From Eutypa lata (lineage: Eukaryota > Ascomycota > Sordariomycetes > Xylariales > Diatrypaceae): DNA of 64,000 nucleotides. This document shows, in pieces, positions 45,187 through 58,400 of this stretch. The notes beneath the pieces were generated by a model, which was given only the letters and a program-made list of their open reading frames with translations, did no database searches and was not told where the DNA came from. The stretch is taken from the NCBI GenBank assembly GCA_022661535.1, contig JAKULF010000005.1:2604001-2668000 (forward strand), written 5' to 3'. Each line of letters starts with the position of its first letter. Position 1 is the stretch's first letter. Made by a program: the position numbers and the translations under genes.

Positions 45187-46432
45187 CTTTTGTGTCTTGG
45201 AATTAATTCATTTCCTCAATGGCTGGGGCAATGTAAGAAGAAGAATATAATATATAGAGCGAGGACAGTTTTTATAATCATGGAGTTACGGCTAATTAAC
45301 CTGAGCAAATGCTTCAAAACGATAACAATCAAGTGTCCTTTTCGGAGGGCTGTCTCCTTTTGAGGTTATGGATAACTAGTCTATACCGGAGTACCTACGT
45401 AGATAGAGCTAGATCTGGAATAGCACCATCTATTACGTAAGACATTTATGTATATATGTATTGTACCGGTAACTATGCGAAGTAACTTCGTACCTAATTA
45501 CTCCAACCTGACCAGCCTGACCTGACCTCGGGTTCCAGTTGAATTGACGCCTTGCAGCATGTGTATGATCTCTCATCCAATCCGGGGAGCCAACCTTTTT
45601 GCCTTCGAAGCCAGGCTCGGACGGTGCGACGACGCCACGTCTTCCATTTCTAGTCAACTAAAGCACAAAGATCTCAAGGTTTCTCCGACTTCGATTTGCT
45701 TATCGATTGATCAAAGACATGTAGCCGTAGTTATCTAACGCCAAGAGTCATAAACCCCACCCATAACTGCAACTGTGCATTGTAAGCAAGTGAAGTGACA
45801 ACAAGAAGCTGCTGATTGGACGATTCTTAAAGATACGGTTTGGACGCCGCAAACTCTTCCCGCCTTGTAAGGTACATACCTACATACAAGAGGTAGCTAT
45901 GGTATGTATGTAGTCCGCTTTTCTTGATCAGTTTGTTCTTGGGTGTTTTCCCTCTATTTTGACTATCCATCTATGAATAAAAGACTAACCCCGTGGAAAG
46001 AGAAAGAAAAGAGAAAATTCCTGTTATCGCTTTCCTTCGGCATTCATGTGGGATCACCTGACGGTTGTGTAGCCTGTTGATGGGTCCAAACCTCATAAAA
46101 CTTTGTCATCTTGACTGAAGAGCCGCTTCGACTTGCACTTAGGGGTTTAGTGTTCAGGGTCCATCATTCCAGCCTTTGTGTCATTGCCTTTGCTAAAGCT
46201 TAGCATTACCTAAAACCACCCCAGACTTATCCGCCCCCGCCTTGATCCATTCTTGTTCCTCATGCTTCGGCCATTTGTATTTATTCTCCCAAGCTTCCCT
46301 CTTTCTTCGACTTATAATCTAGAAACTCTTCACAGTCCCGTTGTGTAGTCTTGCTTTGCACTTGAAGTAGTGTGTTGCCACGGCTGTTTGTTCCACAACT
46401 GCCTACATTTTGAGAATATCCTCTTTCCAGCC
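45187..46432. promoter_or_regulatory. Divergent intergenic region between gpi10 and the ornithine aminotransferase gene
   Basis: 1.25 kb between two divergent ATGs, with TACCTACATAC-type motifs near 45385-45400 and 45870-45910. No ORF can be supported. The 150 bases before 46433 are CT-rich like a fungal leader. Confidence 0.5.
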
Positions 46433-47881
46433 ATGTCTCCCCACGCAGATGGTCCTGCGGGACAGTCTTCCAATGGATCGACGACAACTTCGTCAAGATT
46501 CCACGCCTCTTCGACAAAGGGTGCAATTGATGCCGAGAACAAATATGCTGCGCATAATTATCACCCGCTCCCTGTTGTCTTCGCACGTGCCCAAGGCGTC
46601 GATGTCTGGGACCCCGAAGGAAACCATTACATCGACTTTCTCTCCGCCTATAGCGCCGTGAACCAAGGCCATTGTCACCCGGAACTTGTAAAAGCGTTAA
46701 GCGAGCAGGCCGGTAAGTTGACGCTGAGCTCAAGAGCCTTCTACAACGACGTCTTCCCAAAGTGGGCAGAGAAAGTTCAGCAGATGTTTGGCTATGACAT
46801 GGTCCTGCCTATGAACACAGGAGCCGAAGCTGTAGAGACGGCCATAAAGGTTGCCAGAAAATGGGCATACAAGGTCAAGAAAGTACCTCAGGGCAGCGCA
46901 CTTGTGTTCGGCGCCCAGGACAACTTCCACGGCCGAACGGTAAGTTAGTTTACAACGGTTGACTTACCATCCTAACACGGTACCTAGATGACAGCCATCA
47001 CTCTTTCTACTGATCCAGAATCGAAAGATAACTATGGCCCTTATGTGCCAAATGTTGGCGCCACCTCCCCTTCCACGGGAAAGCCTATACGGTACAATGT
47101 CCTGGAGGACTTGGAAGAAGTGCTCGAGGCCCATGGAAAAGAGACGGCAGCCTTCATCGTCGAGCCAATCCAAGGAGAAGCGGGAGTTGTGGTCCCCGAT
47201 GCTCATTATCTAGCCAAGGTCCACGACCTCTGCAAGAAGCACAATGTGCTTCTGATCTGCGACGAGATCCAGACAGGCATCGGCAGGACAGGGCGAATGC
47301 TCTGCTCTGAGTGGGCTGGCATCAAGCCAGACATGGTCACGTTAGGAAAAGCCGTCTCTGGTGGGATGTACCCGGTCAGTTGCGTTCTCGCCAACAAAGA
47401 GATCATGCTTGTTGTTGAGCCCGGAACTCACGGCTCGACATATGGTGGAAACCCGTTGGGTTGTGCAGTGTCGATCCGTGCTTTGGAACTTATGGAGGAA
47501 GAAAACCTCACTGAGAAGGCCGAGAAGTTGGGGAAGATCTTCCGCGATGGTCTGGCCTCATTGAATTCACCCCTGATCAAGCTCATTCGTGGCAAAGGTC
47601 TCTTGAATGCTGTTGTCATTGACGAATCGCAGACGGGAGGTCGTTCGGCGTGGGACCTTTGCGTTCTCCTTAAGGAGAAGGGTTTACTGGTAAGACGAGA
47701 GCATATCCATGTTGTTAAAGATAGGAGAAGAGACTGACTCTAGAGATAGGCCAAGCCAACTCACGGCAACGTTATCCGTTTCGCACCCCCGTTAGTCATC
47801 TCAGAGGAACAGCTTCGAAAGGCGATGAGCATTATTAGCGAGGCATTAGAGCAGTTGCCCAAGACGAAGAAGCACGAATAA
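46433..47881 (+). CDS. otaA: Ornithine aminotransferase
   Basis: Three exons: 46433-46939, 46988-47689, 47750-47881; 446 residues. Joins give [19 protein letters not shown] and [20 protein letters not shown]. It is a class-III PLP aminotransferase: [46 protein letters not shown] with Asp261, and [13 protein letters not shown] with the PLP-binding Lys290, then [12 protein letters not shown]. It converts ornithine and 2-oxoglutarate to glutamate semialdehyde and glutamate, the arginine-catabolic step leading to proline or glutamate. Fungal enzymes (Car2/OtaA) are cytosolic and arginine-induced. The N-terminus here has no clear mitochondrial presequence. Length matches orthologues. Confidence 0.97.
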
Positions 47882-50220
47882 GTCCAGGTAGGATTGGACC
47901 TTTAATTTCTGGTCACGCATCCCCAAAGCTGCAGGACTTGGTTACTTTCTACGTTTATTTCTCCGTTGGCATGCATTAGAATTGCTGGTCCTACTGGCAG
48001 GGCGTTCCGGTGCAACTAGGCAAAGAAATGGGGTTGCAAACAGCGAAGCATGTCGCCAATACGACTATAGTAGCAATCTCACAAACTTGATGGTCCAATC
48101 CTGTACTCCTATCTGCATTGCATTCCGCTGGCGCCATTGGCCGGAAAGGGAAGAAGCGGATCAATAGAGCTCTTTTTAAGGGCCGCATAAGGTAGTTGTG
48201 GGGATGGTTGCATTGCGGTAGAAATGGATGCTTCTCTTTTGTGTGCATAGGTGCTGTTGGGTGGGTGTAGATTGCTGGCGACGTGTTGCTCTGTACATAG
48301 TAGCACGACAGGTGTCCATAGTCCTATTGTTCAGATTTGAGATATATCGAAACTACTCATGTAGCTAGGAAATCAGTACTAGCTAGGGAAGTAGAAAAAC
48401 CCTTGACAGCCGATTCGATGTTTGCGACACAAAGCAACCAACCTATAGGTAATGTGAGTGGAGCTCAACAATGCAACGCGCCCTACGATTTGTATGTGGC
48501 CAACGGGGCCGCAGATAGCTGCCTGCATACGATATGCATGTGGTTACGCCCGGCGATGCGTTCAATGTCCTGTCGTAGTATTTCCACTATCTATTTCCAC
48601 CACGGTCTACTTGAATGGATGGACGGGAGATCTTACGTACGAAAGATAGCTCCCCCCTATCCTTTTATCTTTCTATCTTTCAAGCACTGTTCCCGGTATG
48701 GTAAGTAACGGATCAAGATATGGTTGCTGATTTGCTGCGATCCGCCACGGCTGCGGGGGATCCGGCTACGTAGTTCTTTAAGAAGACGGCTTCCCGATAA
48801 CAAAAATGCATCAATGGTCACAATGATATACGAAAGTGTGCCATTTTTAGGCAGACAAGCAGATCGATCTGGATGGGGTTTTCCGCTTGCTGTCAACGTC
48901 AACACGGACCGGCTACCTACTATGTCGGTTATGAGGTATGTATGTATGTGAGGTATAAGAAGCCAAGCGATGCAAGGCTTCAGGGGTATGCGCTTCGGTG
49001 TACCCAATAAAGCTGTCCCGGCTGCATCTTCCTGCAGGACGTTTTTTTAGATTCCCCGTTGACGAGCTCGCCATGAAGCGCATTCGCGATAGGCAGGCGT
49101 TTCACTACGTAGGCAGCGCAGTTGTCCTCATGCTCGGGTAGGCAGTCAGGTAGTATACTGCGTGCAGGTCTAGAATTGATTCGTAGGTTCGATCGATCAT
49201 GCTGCGGCTTATCTCCAGCGTCGTAGCACCTACATAGCATATACCATAATTTTTTAATCTATCCCGTTGGTCCAAATCCCAATGGGCGAGCATCGGATTC
49301 TTTGCCTCCAGGGATCACACCTGGAGACTATAGACCCGTTTTAAGACTTGGTGTCTCAGATGGGTTGCATACATAGGACATGTCATCCCCAACGTCGGTG
49401 AGTATAACAAAGGAATCTCGAAAACCACTAGATAGGGGACCAACCACCAATTAGCTCTAGGGGTCGTTAAAGAAGAAAAAAAGGGTCTAAGTATTACAAG
49501 TAAGCAGTTCCGACAGCCGAAGGTAGATCGCAGCCGATAAGGTGTTGTTGTCGGCTTAATTGCTATCTGTAACCGATATGAATGATGGCATCTTAACTTA
49601 GATTCGTAGGAGAAAGGAAGAGACTGGCCAATCTAGTGTTACAGAACAGGCATCTGGCCTCCGCAGACATGATGTTTATTTATGTAAGTAGGAGAGCGGT
49701 GTGTGATCACGACACTTGGCCCATCATGAAAGTGGCTTCTTATTACATAGGGGGTTAGGGGGTTTTGGAATCACCTCATGATGCCTTTTCGTAGCCTGAG
49801 GATCGGTCAGCTGGTTCACTGGTTAACCGACTTTACAGAGGTAGGTACTACATGCACTACCAGCACCAACTTAATAAGAGCTAATTGACAGAATGTGGCT
49901 ACTAGGATGAAGCAAAATCACGAAATCGAAGCCACAGGGGCTATGCAGCTGATAAACTAAAGAAGAGAAGAAGAACAATAACCACGCAATTATGAGTCCC
50001 AATAACGAAGTTCATCCCAAATGCTGTAACTTATGAGCTGGATCGCCTCATATCAGTTCATCGGTCAAGTTATAGGTACCTATGCTGAAGGACCGCCGAT
50101 CTAGGAGGCTAAGAAACGTAAACTTAAGTAAGCTAAGCTATGCTCTAGGCGTTTAGAGTAGGCAAACTTTATACATATTGCTACAGTACACGAATCTAGT
50201 TGGATGTATAGCATTGTACA

Positions 50221-50275
50221 ATACATACATGTATGTACATACTATGTATAGTATGTATAGTATGTATACATAACT
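50221..50275. repeat. Overlapping palindromes built from ACATACATGTATGT and TACTATGTATAGTA
   Basis: Alternating CATA/TATG words give several overlapping inverted repeats over about 55 bp, capable of hairpins. Confidence 0.7.
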
Positions 50276-50533
50276 AGCTTCGGTACCTAGGGCCTGTAGT
50301 TAATTGCTTACTGCATGAAAAGTAGTCATTGATGCCTTCTACCTTGAAGATCTGTAAGACAAATCATATTTGCCCCTTGTGGCTTTGAGTAGATAATGGA
50401 AGATAGAAAGAAAGCGAATCAACTCTTTCACGAAGTCTTATATGCAGCTCTTTCATACGTACATAGATGACCACCTAGGTATTGTGTTAAAACATTAATA
50501 TAATCTATTTATCTCATCACTGTACGTATGTAG

Positions 50534-50945
50534 TTATGTCGGTATGTAAAGTGACGTGGAACTTGGACAGTCCTTGTAGAAGTTAGCGCCCTTCAGGGGA
50601 AGCTCTCGTGGTAGTCTCCACACTCTTGGTCCCGGACCCCAGTATTGGAGATAGGTACGACTGCTCATGTATCCCGTATCAATGATGGTGGACTGCAGAC
50701 TGCCTGACTGCCCCATAAACTGCGCTAGGATGGTGGCTGTTATCAAGCTTATCGTCGTCAATACATGGCTTAACATGGTCCTTTGATCCCCGAAATTCTG
50801 GCTTGTCTTTGGCTAACGTCGTCGAGTCACCAAGAGTGTCACGGGACGCCATCACATCATTCACTTGTTCGCATTCATCAGGGGAATAGCGCTTTGAATA
50901 GTTCTCTCGATTTGATACAGAACTATTAGCCTTCCCTGCAGTCAA
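50534..50945 (-). pseudogene. Possible relic of the 5' end of a membrane-transporter gene
   Basis: Two overlapping minus-strand frames could be halves of one sequence. One (from 50945) is hydrophilic with Asp/Lys/Ser-rich text ending in PEFRGSKDHVK. The other (from 50776) begins with a convincing hydrophobic helix, HVLTTISLITATILAQFMGQ, and continues into Gly/Ser/Thr text. A hydrophilic tail followed by a first membrane helix is how fungal major-facilitator proteins start, and a single frameshift would join them. The body of a transporter does not follow. This is speculative; chance open frames remain a fair alternative. Confidence 0.22.
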
Positions 50946-52310
50946 TTTTACTTATTGAATCCCCCATTTTTGTCACTTTCTTTGAACAATAATAACGTTC
51001 TCCTAACTATTCCTATTACATCACTTTCGTATACCTAACACTACAAACTTAACTCTATAACTACTTAGCCAGCCTCTTATAGGTATTAGGCTGCGTTACT
51101 ATTGTTAAGAGTTACCTAGTAAACCTTGTTGCATTTACCCCAGCGCTGTCTTATCTTATCATACATAGCATCATTGTTACCTTCACGCATTGGTGGTGTT
51201 CGCCAACAACCTCTATTCAACGGATATTTCCTATTTTGATTCACATATTATTCCCCTGTTGTGTCAAAGAAGAAACACCCTGCGCGAACTGGTGTTGTCA
51301 TTGCCGAGTCATTCCTTCAAGAGATATCGGACAGCCAACCAGCTCCGAGAGCTACCCTACTTCTCACCTTTGACTTGCAGCAGGACCCTTCAGGCCCAGG
51401 TATGTATTAGTGCGTAACGCTGTCACAACCTCCATCCTGCATCCTCCTATAAGATATACATGAGGTACCTATCTACCTATGCCTATACTGCTATATACGC
51501 ATGTACTATCAAGGTACGCATGTACTCAAGGATATAGTTTGTACCTATCTTGACCAGGTCCATCGTCTATCATTTACCTACACGTACCTACACGTACATT
51601 CATAACTTATAGAACTGCACTATGTACATTACAGTGCACCCTGTTGAACCTTACCTTAACTTACCTATCTCCTACCTCTACCTTTAGGAGCTTGCTTCTT
51701 CTGGCCGTTTCTGGTCCTGGTATTCCTTCTACATTTTTGATAGCTTACAATATAATTCCTACCTAGTCTAGATTCATCGTCAATCATCAACTTTCATCTC
51801 CATCGTACATCCCTCAGGCTGCCGCCATCCAGCCTGGTCTTCCTCGATCTGATAAAGCCTCGATCTTCAGGACCCATCGGCTTGTCTTGTGCTACAAGAC
51901 ATCTGATCCCCGCCTTTCAAGGGTTCCATCCATATTCCGCCCTATCGGATTATACGCCTCGAACATCATTCATCCACTTCGATGCTAGGCCCCAGAGTCA
52001 AGACGTGAGCGCATCACTCTTGACCTTGACCTTGACCCTTGACCTAAGCTTAAGCTTCCTTCCTTCTCTCGCTTGTTGACCCGGCCACTAATAACTACTG
52101 TAACTTACTTCTGCCCTGTGCTCCTTAATTTTCTTTTCTCTCTTTTCTTTCTTTCTTTTGTTTCCCGGCCCAACCCTTCTCCACGAACCCACGGCTCCGG
52201 ACGTGTACATGACGACAACCCAAGCCGCCCATCGTTTCCCGACCCCCTTATAGGCCCACGGGCTGCAACGACCTCTAGATTCCTGTCACAGCCAACCAAT
52301 ACAGGACATC

Positions 52311-55300
52311 ATGGCCGACCAGCGCACAACTTCCAGCTCTTCCTCGCGTCGGGCGAAGACGGGCGATGATGTTGTTGGTCAGTTCATAATCGGTTCTGAA
52401 ATAGGCAAAGGCAGCTTTGCACAGGTTTACTCTGGCAAGCACAAGGTTTGTTACCTCCTACCATTTGTTGTATACACCAACTGGGCTTTTGCGCATTATT
52501 CTACCCTTAGTCACTGGGTTATGCGCCGGGTCGTTTCTTCTGTGTCTTGCGGTTGCGTAACTTGCTGGTTCTTATAGTTCTGAGTCATTGTTGCCAAGAG
52601 AGTTGATGAGCTGGGCTAACTAACTTCACAACAGGTGTCTGGCGCTGCCGTTGCTATCAAGTCCGTCGAACTCGCGCGATTAAATAAGAAGCTGAAAGAG
52701 AATCTCTATAGCGAAATCAAGATCCTCAAGAAGCTGCGACACCCTCACATAGTTGCCCTCCATGATTGCATCGAGTCCACAACCCACATCAACCTCATTA
52801 TGGAATACTGCGAGCTGGGTGACTTGTCACTATTTATCAAGAAGAGGGAGAAACTCAACACACATCCTGCGACCTATGAGATGGCCCGAAAATATCCTAG
52901 CGTTCCCAATGCTGGTCTCAATGAGGTTGTAATCCGTCACTTCCTCAAGCAACTTGCCAGTGCGCTCCAGTTTTTGCGCCAAGGTAACTTCGTTCATCGG
53001 GACGTCAAACCCCAGAACCTCTTATTACTCCCATCAGTCCAATACAGGAAAAACAATAAAGATAGCCGCTTAGTTCTCAGTGCTAGCGAGGACTCGTTAA
53101 TACCTGCTGCTGGATTAGAGTCGCTACCGATGCTGAAGCTTGCGGACTTCGGGTTTGCTCGTGTTCTGCCCTCGACATCACTGGCCGAGACGCTCTGTGG
53201 CTCTCCTCTCTACATGGCGCCTGAGATATTGCGCTACGAGAGATACGACGCTAAGGCCGATTTGTGGTCTGTTGGTACTGTTCTCTACGAAATGGTTTCC
53301 GGCAAACCGCCTTTTCGTGCTAGTAACCATGTCGAACTGTTAAGAAAGATCGAACATGCCGAAGATCAGATCAAGTTCTCTAGAGAATGTCAAGTTAGTG
53401 CAGACATGAAAGGCCTGATCCGCGCTCTCCTGAAGCGGAATCCGGTCGAGAGACTCAGTTTCGAGAACTTCTTCAACCACCCTGTAGTCACAGGTGCCAT
53501 TCCTGGTCTAGCGAGTGAAGATCTTCCCCCATCGCCCAAGGCCCAGGGTCGCCAGTTGAAAGAAGTCCGGGCCGTCGCAAAGAGTGATGATCCTCAGCCA
53601 AGTCTGCGGCGACAGTCCTTCCACCGCCGCTATGCCACTGAGCAGGAAGCGTCCCGGCAAGATGCTGGTTCACCCTCTCCCCGTGAACGACAACCGAAGC
53701 CTTCGCCTTTGGCCATCCAGACCGAATTTGAGGAACAAGACTCATCAACCCGAGAAACACCACACCTTGGCCAATCTCCCCGTGATGACATCGCCCCGGG
53801 TCTCGGGATCAGGAGACCTCAACCAGTACCATCTACATCTGCACCTACTCGCGGTTTACTCAATCAAGAACGTCGTGGACGGAATTCATCGAATGCGTCG
53901 CTGAATAGGTATTCTCATGAGGAGCAAAATCCACCTCCTAATCCACCCGGCGGTATCAGCAAAGGGAAAGGCCGATATGAGCGCTCTACTTCAGATGATA
54001 GGGAAAAGACTGCTCAGGACATTGCCTTTGAGAAAGAATACGTCGTTGTAGAGAAGAAGCATGTCGAGGTGAACGCATTCGCCGACGAGCTAGCCGCTAA
54101 AGGAGCCCAGGCCCAAGCGATGTCCCCTAGATCTGGACAGATAATACGTCGTGCAACTCAACAAGGTATGCCGACATCGACCACAGGTGCCGTCCCGGCC
54201 CAACCTTCCAACGCTCTTCAGATTGCCCAGGGCAGGCAGCGACCAGAACACAACCGGCGAGGCTCATACGACAAAAACCTCTCTGGTAGCCCGAACTCTA
54301 CAACTTCTGTTATCTCCAAGGCTATTCAAGACGCTAGCTTAAGGCTATTCGGGTTTAAATACCCCTCGCACATGCTTGGGAAAGGCCCATCGCCGCCTCA
54401 TCTTTATAACCCTTTCCCGACATACCCTATCCCAACAACGCCTGCTGGTCTCATTACGGATGGGCGACAGAGCGGCCTAGTCGATGAAGATGCACGGGTT
54501 GCTCAGTGCATTGAGGATTACGCTACACGAAGCGATGTCGTTTGGGGCTTCGCTGAAGTCAAATACAAGCAACTTGTGCCCTTGACACCCTCAATGGACC
54601 ATGGGTTAGGAGGAGCATCCGCCGAGAAAGTAGCACTGGATGAGGAAGATGGTCTCACCGTAGAGGCAGTGGTAGTACTTTCGGAAGAAGCCCTTGTTCT
54701 TTATGTCAAGGCGCTTTCGCTACTCGCCAAATCGATGGACATTGCAAGCATCTGGTGGGCGCGTAAAGCAAGAGGTGACGGTAACGGAGCACCTCAAGTG
54801 ATCTCTCGGGACCTAGGAATAGCACAAAATCTCGTGACAAGAGTTAATTCAGCCGTCCAGTGGGTGCGCAAACGATTTAACGAGACGTTAGAGAAGGCCG
54901 ATGTTGTAAAACTTAAGCTAGTGGAGGCGCAAAAACAACTCCCAAAGGATCATCCGAGCCATCCCGATAACCACCAAGAGGTTGTCTCAAGTATTTCTGG
55001 TGCAGAAGGGGTCATGCTCACTGCTGGCCTGAGTGCAGAAAAGCTCATGTACGAGCGAGCCGTTGAGATGAGTCGGGCTGCTGCTATCAACGAAATTTCA
55101 AACGAAGATCTGAGCGGGTGTGAGATATCATACGTTACGGCCATCCGCATGCTTGAAGCAGTTCTGGATAATGACGAAGACATATCTAAGAGAAAACTCC
55201 CAGGGACTTCAGATGCAGAGCGGGACATGGCGCGAGAAGGGTCGTCGGATATTAACCCGGACGATCAACAGTCGGTTCATAAGAGTAAGTTTTGGTCATT

Positions 55301-55485
55301 TGATGCATAGCTCTGGGATGAACTGGACTGACATGTTTAAAGTGATCCAAATGATTACCGGTAGACTCACCGCTCTTCGGAAGAAGATGCAGATGATCGC
55401 AAACGCCTCAAAGGCACAGCAGCAAAGCGCTCGCAGACGAAGCGGTGATGTCACTCCACGAAGCGTTCCACTGAGCGAGTCGTGA
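52311..55485 (+). CDS. atg1: Autophagy-initiating protein kinase Atg1
   Basis: Three exons: 52311-52445, 52635-55284, 55343-55485; 975 residues. The kinase domain is N-terminal: glycine loop [10 protein letters not shown] (31-40), catalytic VAIK with Lys54, HRDVKPQN with Asp168, DFG at 216-218, APE in [30 protein letters not shown] and an insert before DFG are typical of filamentous-fungal Atg1. A long disordered Ser/Pro/Arg-rich middle precedes the C-terminal EAT/tMIT region (from about 690), which in yeast binds Atg13. Atg1 with Atg13 and Atg17 starts autophagosome formation when TORC1 activity falls. The intron 2 join ([18 protein letters not shown]) continues the C-terminal helix. Confidence 0.97.
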
Positions 55486-58400
55486 AGATAAAATTATGTT
55501 CCACGATTTATGACGGCTTTTTATATGGATTCATATTCTCATTCATTCGATAGCATGGACTTCGAAAATGTTTTTTCCCCTTCCTTCGACGTCGTGCCTA
55601 GGCGGCCGACTTAGTTATCATTTTCATTGCCCTACAACTAATCGTAAGGCGTTTCGGGTAGGGCAGATGCACCATTTGCAGGTTGCATTGCTGTTCATAG
55701 GTTTTCAGCATCTCTGCATATATTGCACCTTCATTGGATCATACAATGGACGCTGGTTCGCGCCATCGTATGAATTTCGTCGGAATAAGGGAGCAATTCC
55801 GGCGCATGCTAAGGGGTACACGGCACCTAGGCGACTTTAGCTCTTTCTTCATATGATATGGGGTGGCGTAGTGGACCATCTCTGTACGTTTGTTATTATT
55901 ATATTCACGAAGGCATAGTGCCCCATCAGGACCTGAGGTCGACTTAGGGGAAGGTCGGTTGCATGTCATCTTGCCTTTCGGTCATTGGCGAATCAGGGGT
56001 TCTTCATTAGAGCTGATACGTCCAATGGCAAAGACTACGAGGTTTTAGGGTTCGTAGGTGTTCATGGTTACGGTCACGGTCTGGCTCGGTCTGGTTACGG
56101 GGTTTCTTCCTCTTCGGGTCTCTTTTCTCTGTCAGGCGTTCTTCTGCTTCTTCGCTTTCTCACGTGTCCTCAACACTTTTTTTGTATCATCTAGATTGAC
56201 AAACAGGAGACGGCCCTCGAGGATTCTTGAGAATGAGAAGCGGATCACTTCGAGATGGGGAGGGAAAAAGAGGAGAGGGGATATTCTTTATCGACAGACA
56301 TCTGCTAGAGAAAATTAGCAGCAACAGCATTTGCAAATAGCAAGAGGGGATGGATAGTCGAGAGACAAAGACTAGTTTCGGTTAAATGAGAAAGAAGAAA
56401 AAAAAAAGATATCCTGATCACATGAATTCCTTTTCATCTTAATCTCGTAGCTTATTCCTTCGTGAAATAGAAAGAGTGATAAAAGGGGGGAACGTAAACT
56501 GTAGTAAATCCTTCAACATCGTCGAAGCTATCGCCGACTACCTTAGGCAAGTTACATGAAGCTGAATCAGTCTACAGTCAATGAAGTTGCAACATGGTGC
56601 CATCGTTTCTACATAGCCAAACTAGATGCATGTATATTCTCTAGTTTGACTTGAGGATTGGTAACAGCAGACATGTTGAACAATACCGCTCATCTTGGAA
56701 TCACAATTACATATTTACTCATTCATGCATCTTGATTTTCGAGCATGTTACCACGGTGTGGTGTGGTGTAGTCTTAGTTTCTATTTTAACCAAGTTCGTT
56801 TTTAATCAGATCCAGCGAATTGGATGCTACTATTTGTCGTGCTATTGTAGTACTGAGGGTTGTGAAAGAAGGCATGGATGCCCAATTCCCTTGATATCCT
56901 TCATTAGCTTACTTAGATAATAATAGACATACAACGTTGAAGCATCAACAACCGGGCTGGTTCATGGGTTAGGCTTCTCTCGACTTAATTGCATGGGCGG
57001 GTGACCTTTGTGCATACTCAATTCTAGATAACTATGTAGAGGTATGTACGTACTTCTCAAATAAACGTCCCCTCCTCGCCTTCTGCTAAATTTAGTATAA
57101 ATCCTCGCCGGTCAACCGCTCACGCGGATAACCGTTCCGTTGGTGAAGATCAGGGCGTCCCTTGTAGGCAGGTGATCGGCGGAGGGGCAAGATTCATAAA
57201 TGCATCCGTCTTGTTGTTGTTGTCTTCTGCTTTTACGAAGTACGTACGTACGTATTTATTATCTATCAGCTGCGTTTTTATGATGAATTACTTCTGGTAG
57301 TGTTGGTCCCGGGCAGCCCGGGAAGAATTTAATAAGGAGCAAAGTCTCTCTGTATGTAGTTAGTTAGGGGGTACCTAACCTATGTAGCTACGTATGTCAT
57401 AATCACGTGTGTCATTTCTTCGCCACGTTGTCGTCGTCTTCGCCGTCTTCGTCGTCGTCAGCGGCCATGAAAAGTTTCATGCGACTTGTTTGATAAGTGT
57501 AGTTGAGGTTATATCGCAATTGTGGAAAGGCGGGTGGCGCTGTTAGTTACATGCAGTAATATGTCTACTTATGCAGAGATATACACAAGAGCCGCCGTGG
57601 CTGTAGATTGTCCCATACGGAGGTTCTTTTATAATACCTATTATGTAGCAGGCATATAGAATATGCAAAAAGGGTAGGTTGATATCTGTCAGGTACCAAA
57701 GCTAGCTACAGACCTACCCTACCTACATAGATAGCTACGTCAAGGGCGAAAGAAGACGTCATTTGGCGTCGAGTCCTACAGCCCAGTTGCTGTCTCTCTT
57801 GGATCCCGGTCCTCAGACACATGCAGGAGGCGGTGTTTTTTTCTTCTTATTGTTCTTCTTACCAACTTACCTACCAACTACCAGCCTACCTGTAGCCTGT
57901 CTTTTATCTCGCCCACTTTTTACTACCCATTGACTTGCATAACGGAACTGCTTCAGATTTTCTCCCAAGTGACTCAATCAAACTGAACTACCTATGGTGG
58001 GGAGAAGCTTCCCCAAGAGAAAGCTCCTGATTGGGAAATATGAGCTAGGTGGTGCGGGATATGACGTTGAGGGGAGCCACAGAGCTGCATATGGGAGGAG
58101 TAGACCCCTTAATAGTACCGATACTGTGATAATAGTAGGTATGCTGTAGGACAGGAGGGTCTTGAAGACATTGGAAATTGTGTCGAACGCCTAGCCTACG
58201 TTGCACCCAGCTCTTCTAGAAATTTATGTAGGTGGCTGGCAGCTTTTGTTGTAGCTACCCGGCTAGTGTAAAGGGCAAGGCATACCTAGTGGTGAGAGTT
58301 GTATTGGTGGAAAATTCGACGCTTACGTAGGCATATGAAAGTTCTTTTTAAATTACAGCCAAACTTGATTATGTACGTAGAATAGACGCTATGTTGGTAT

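Larger units (their letters stand above)
47882..52310. other. Gene-poor stretch with AT-rich repeats and a possible transporter relic
   Basis: 4.4 kb with no confident gene. It contains a TATG/CATA palindromic cluster at 50221-50275, a possible membrane-protein relic at 50534-50945, many TACCTA words at 51460-51680, and a TTGACC tandem at 52020-52045. The last part is C- and T-rich and is probably the Atg1 5' leader. Confidence 0.5.

Noticed and set aside
49141..49230. A GGTTCGATC sequence like a tRNA T-loop (B box).
   Set aside because: No matching A box, acceptor stem or anticodon arm could be built around it.
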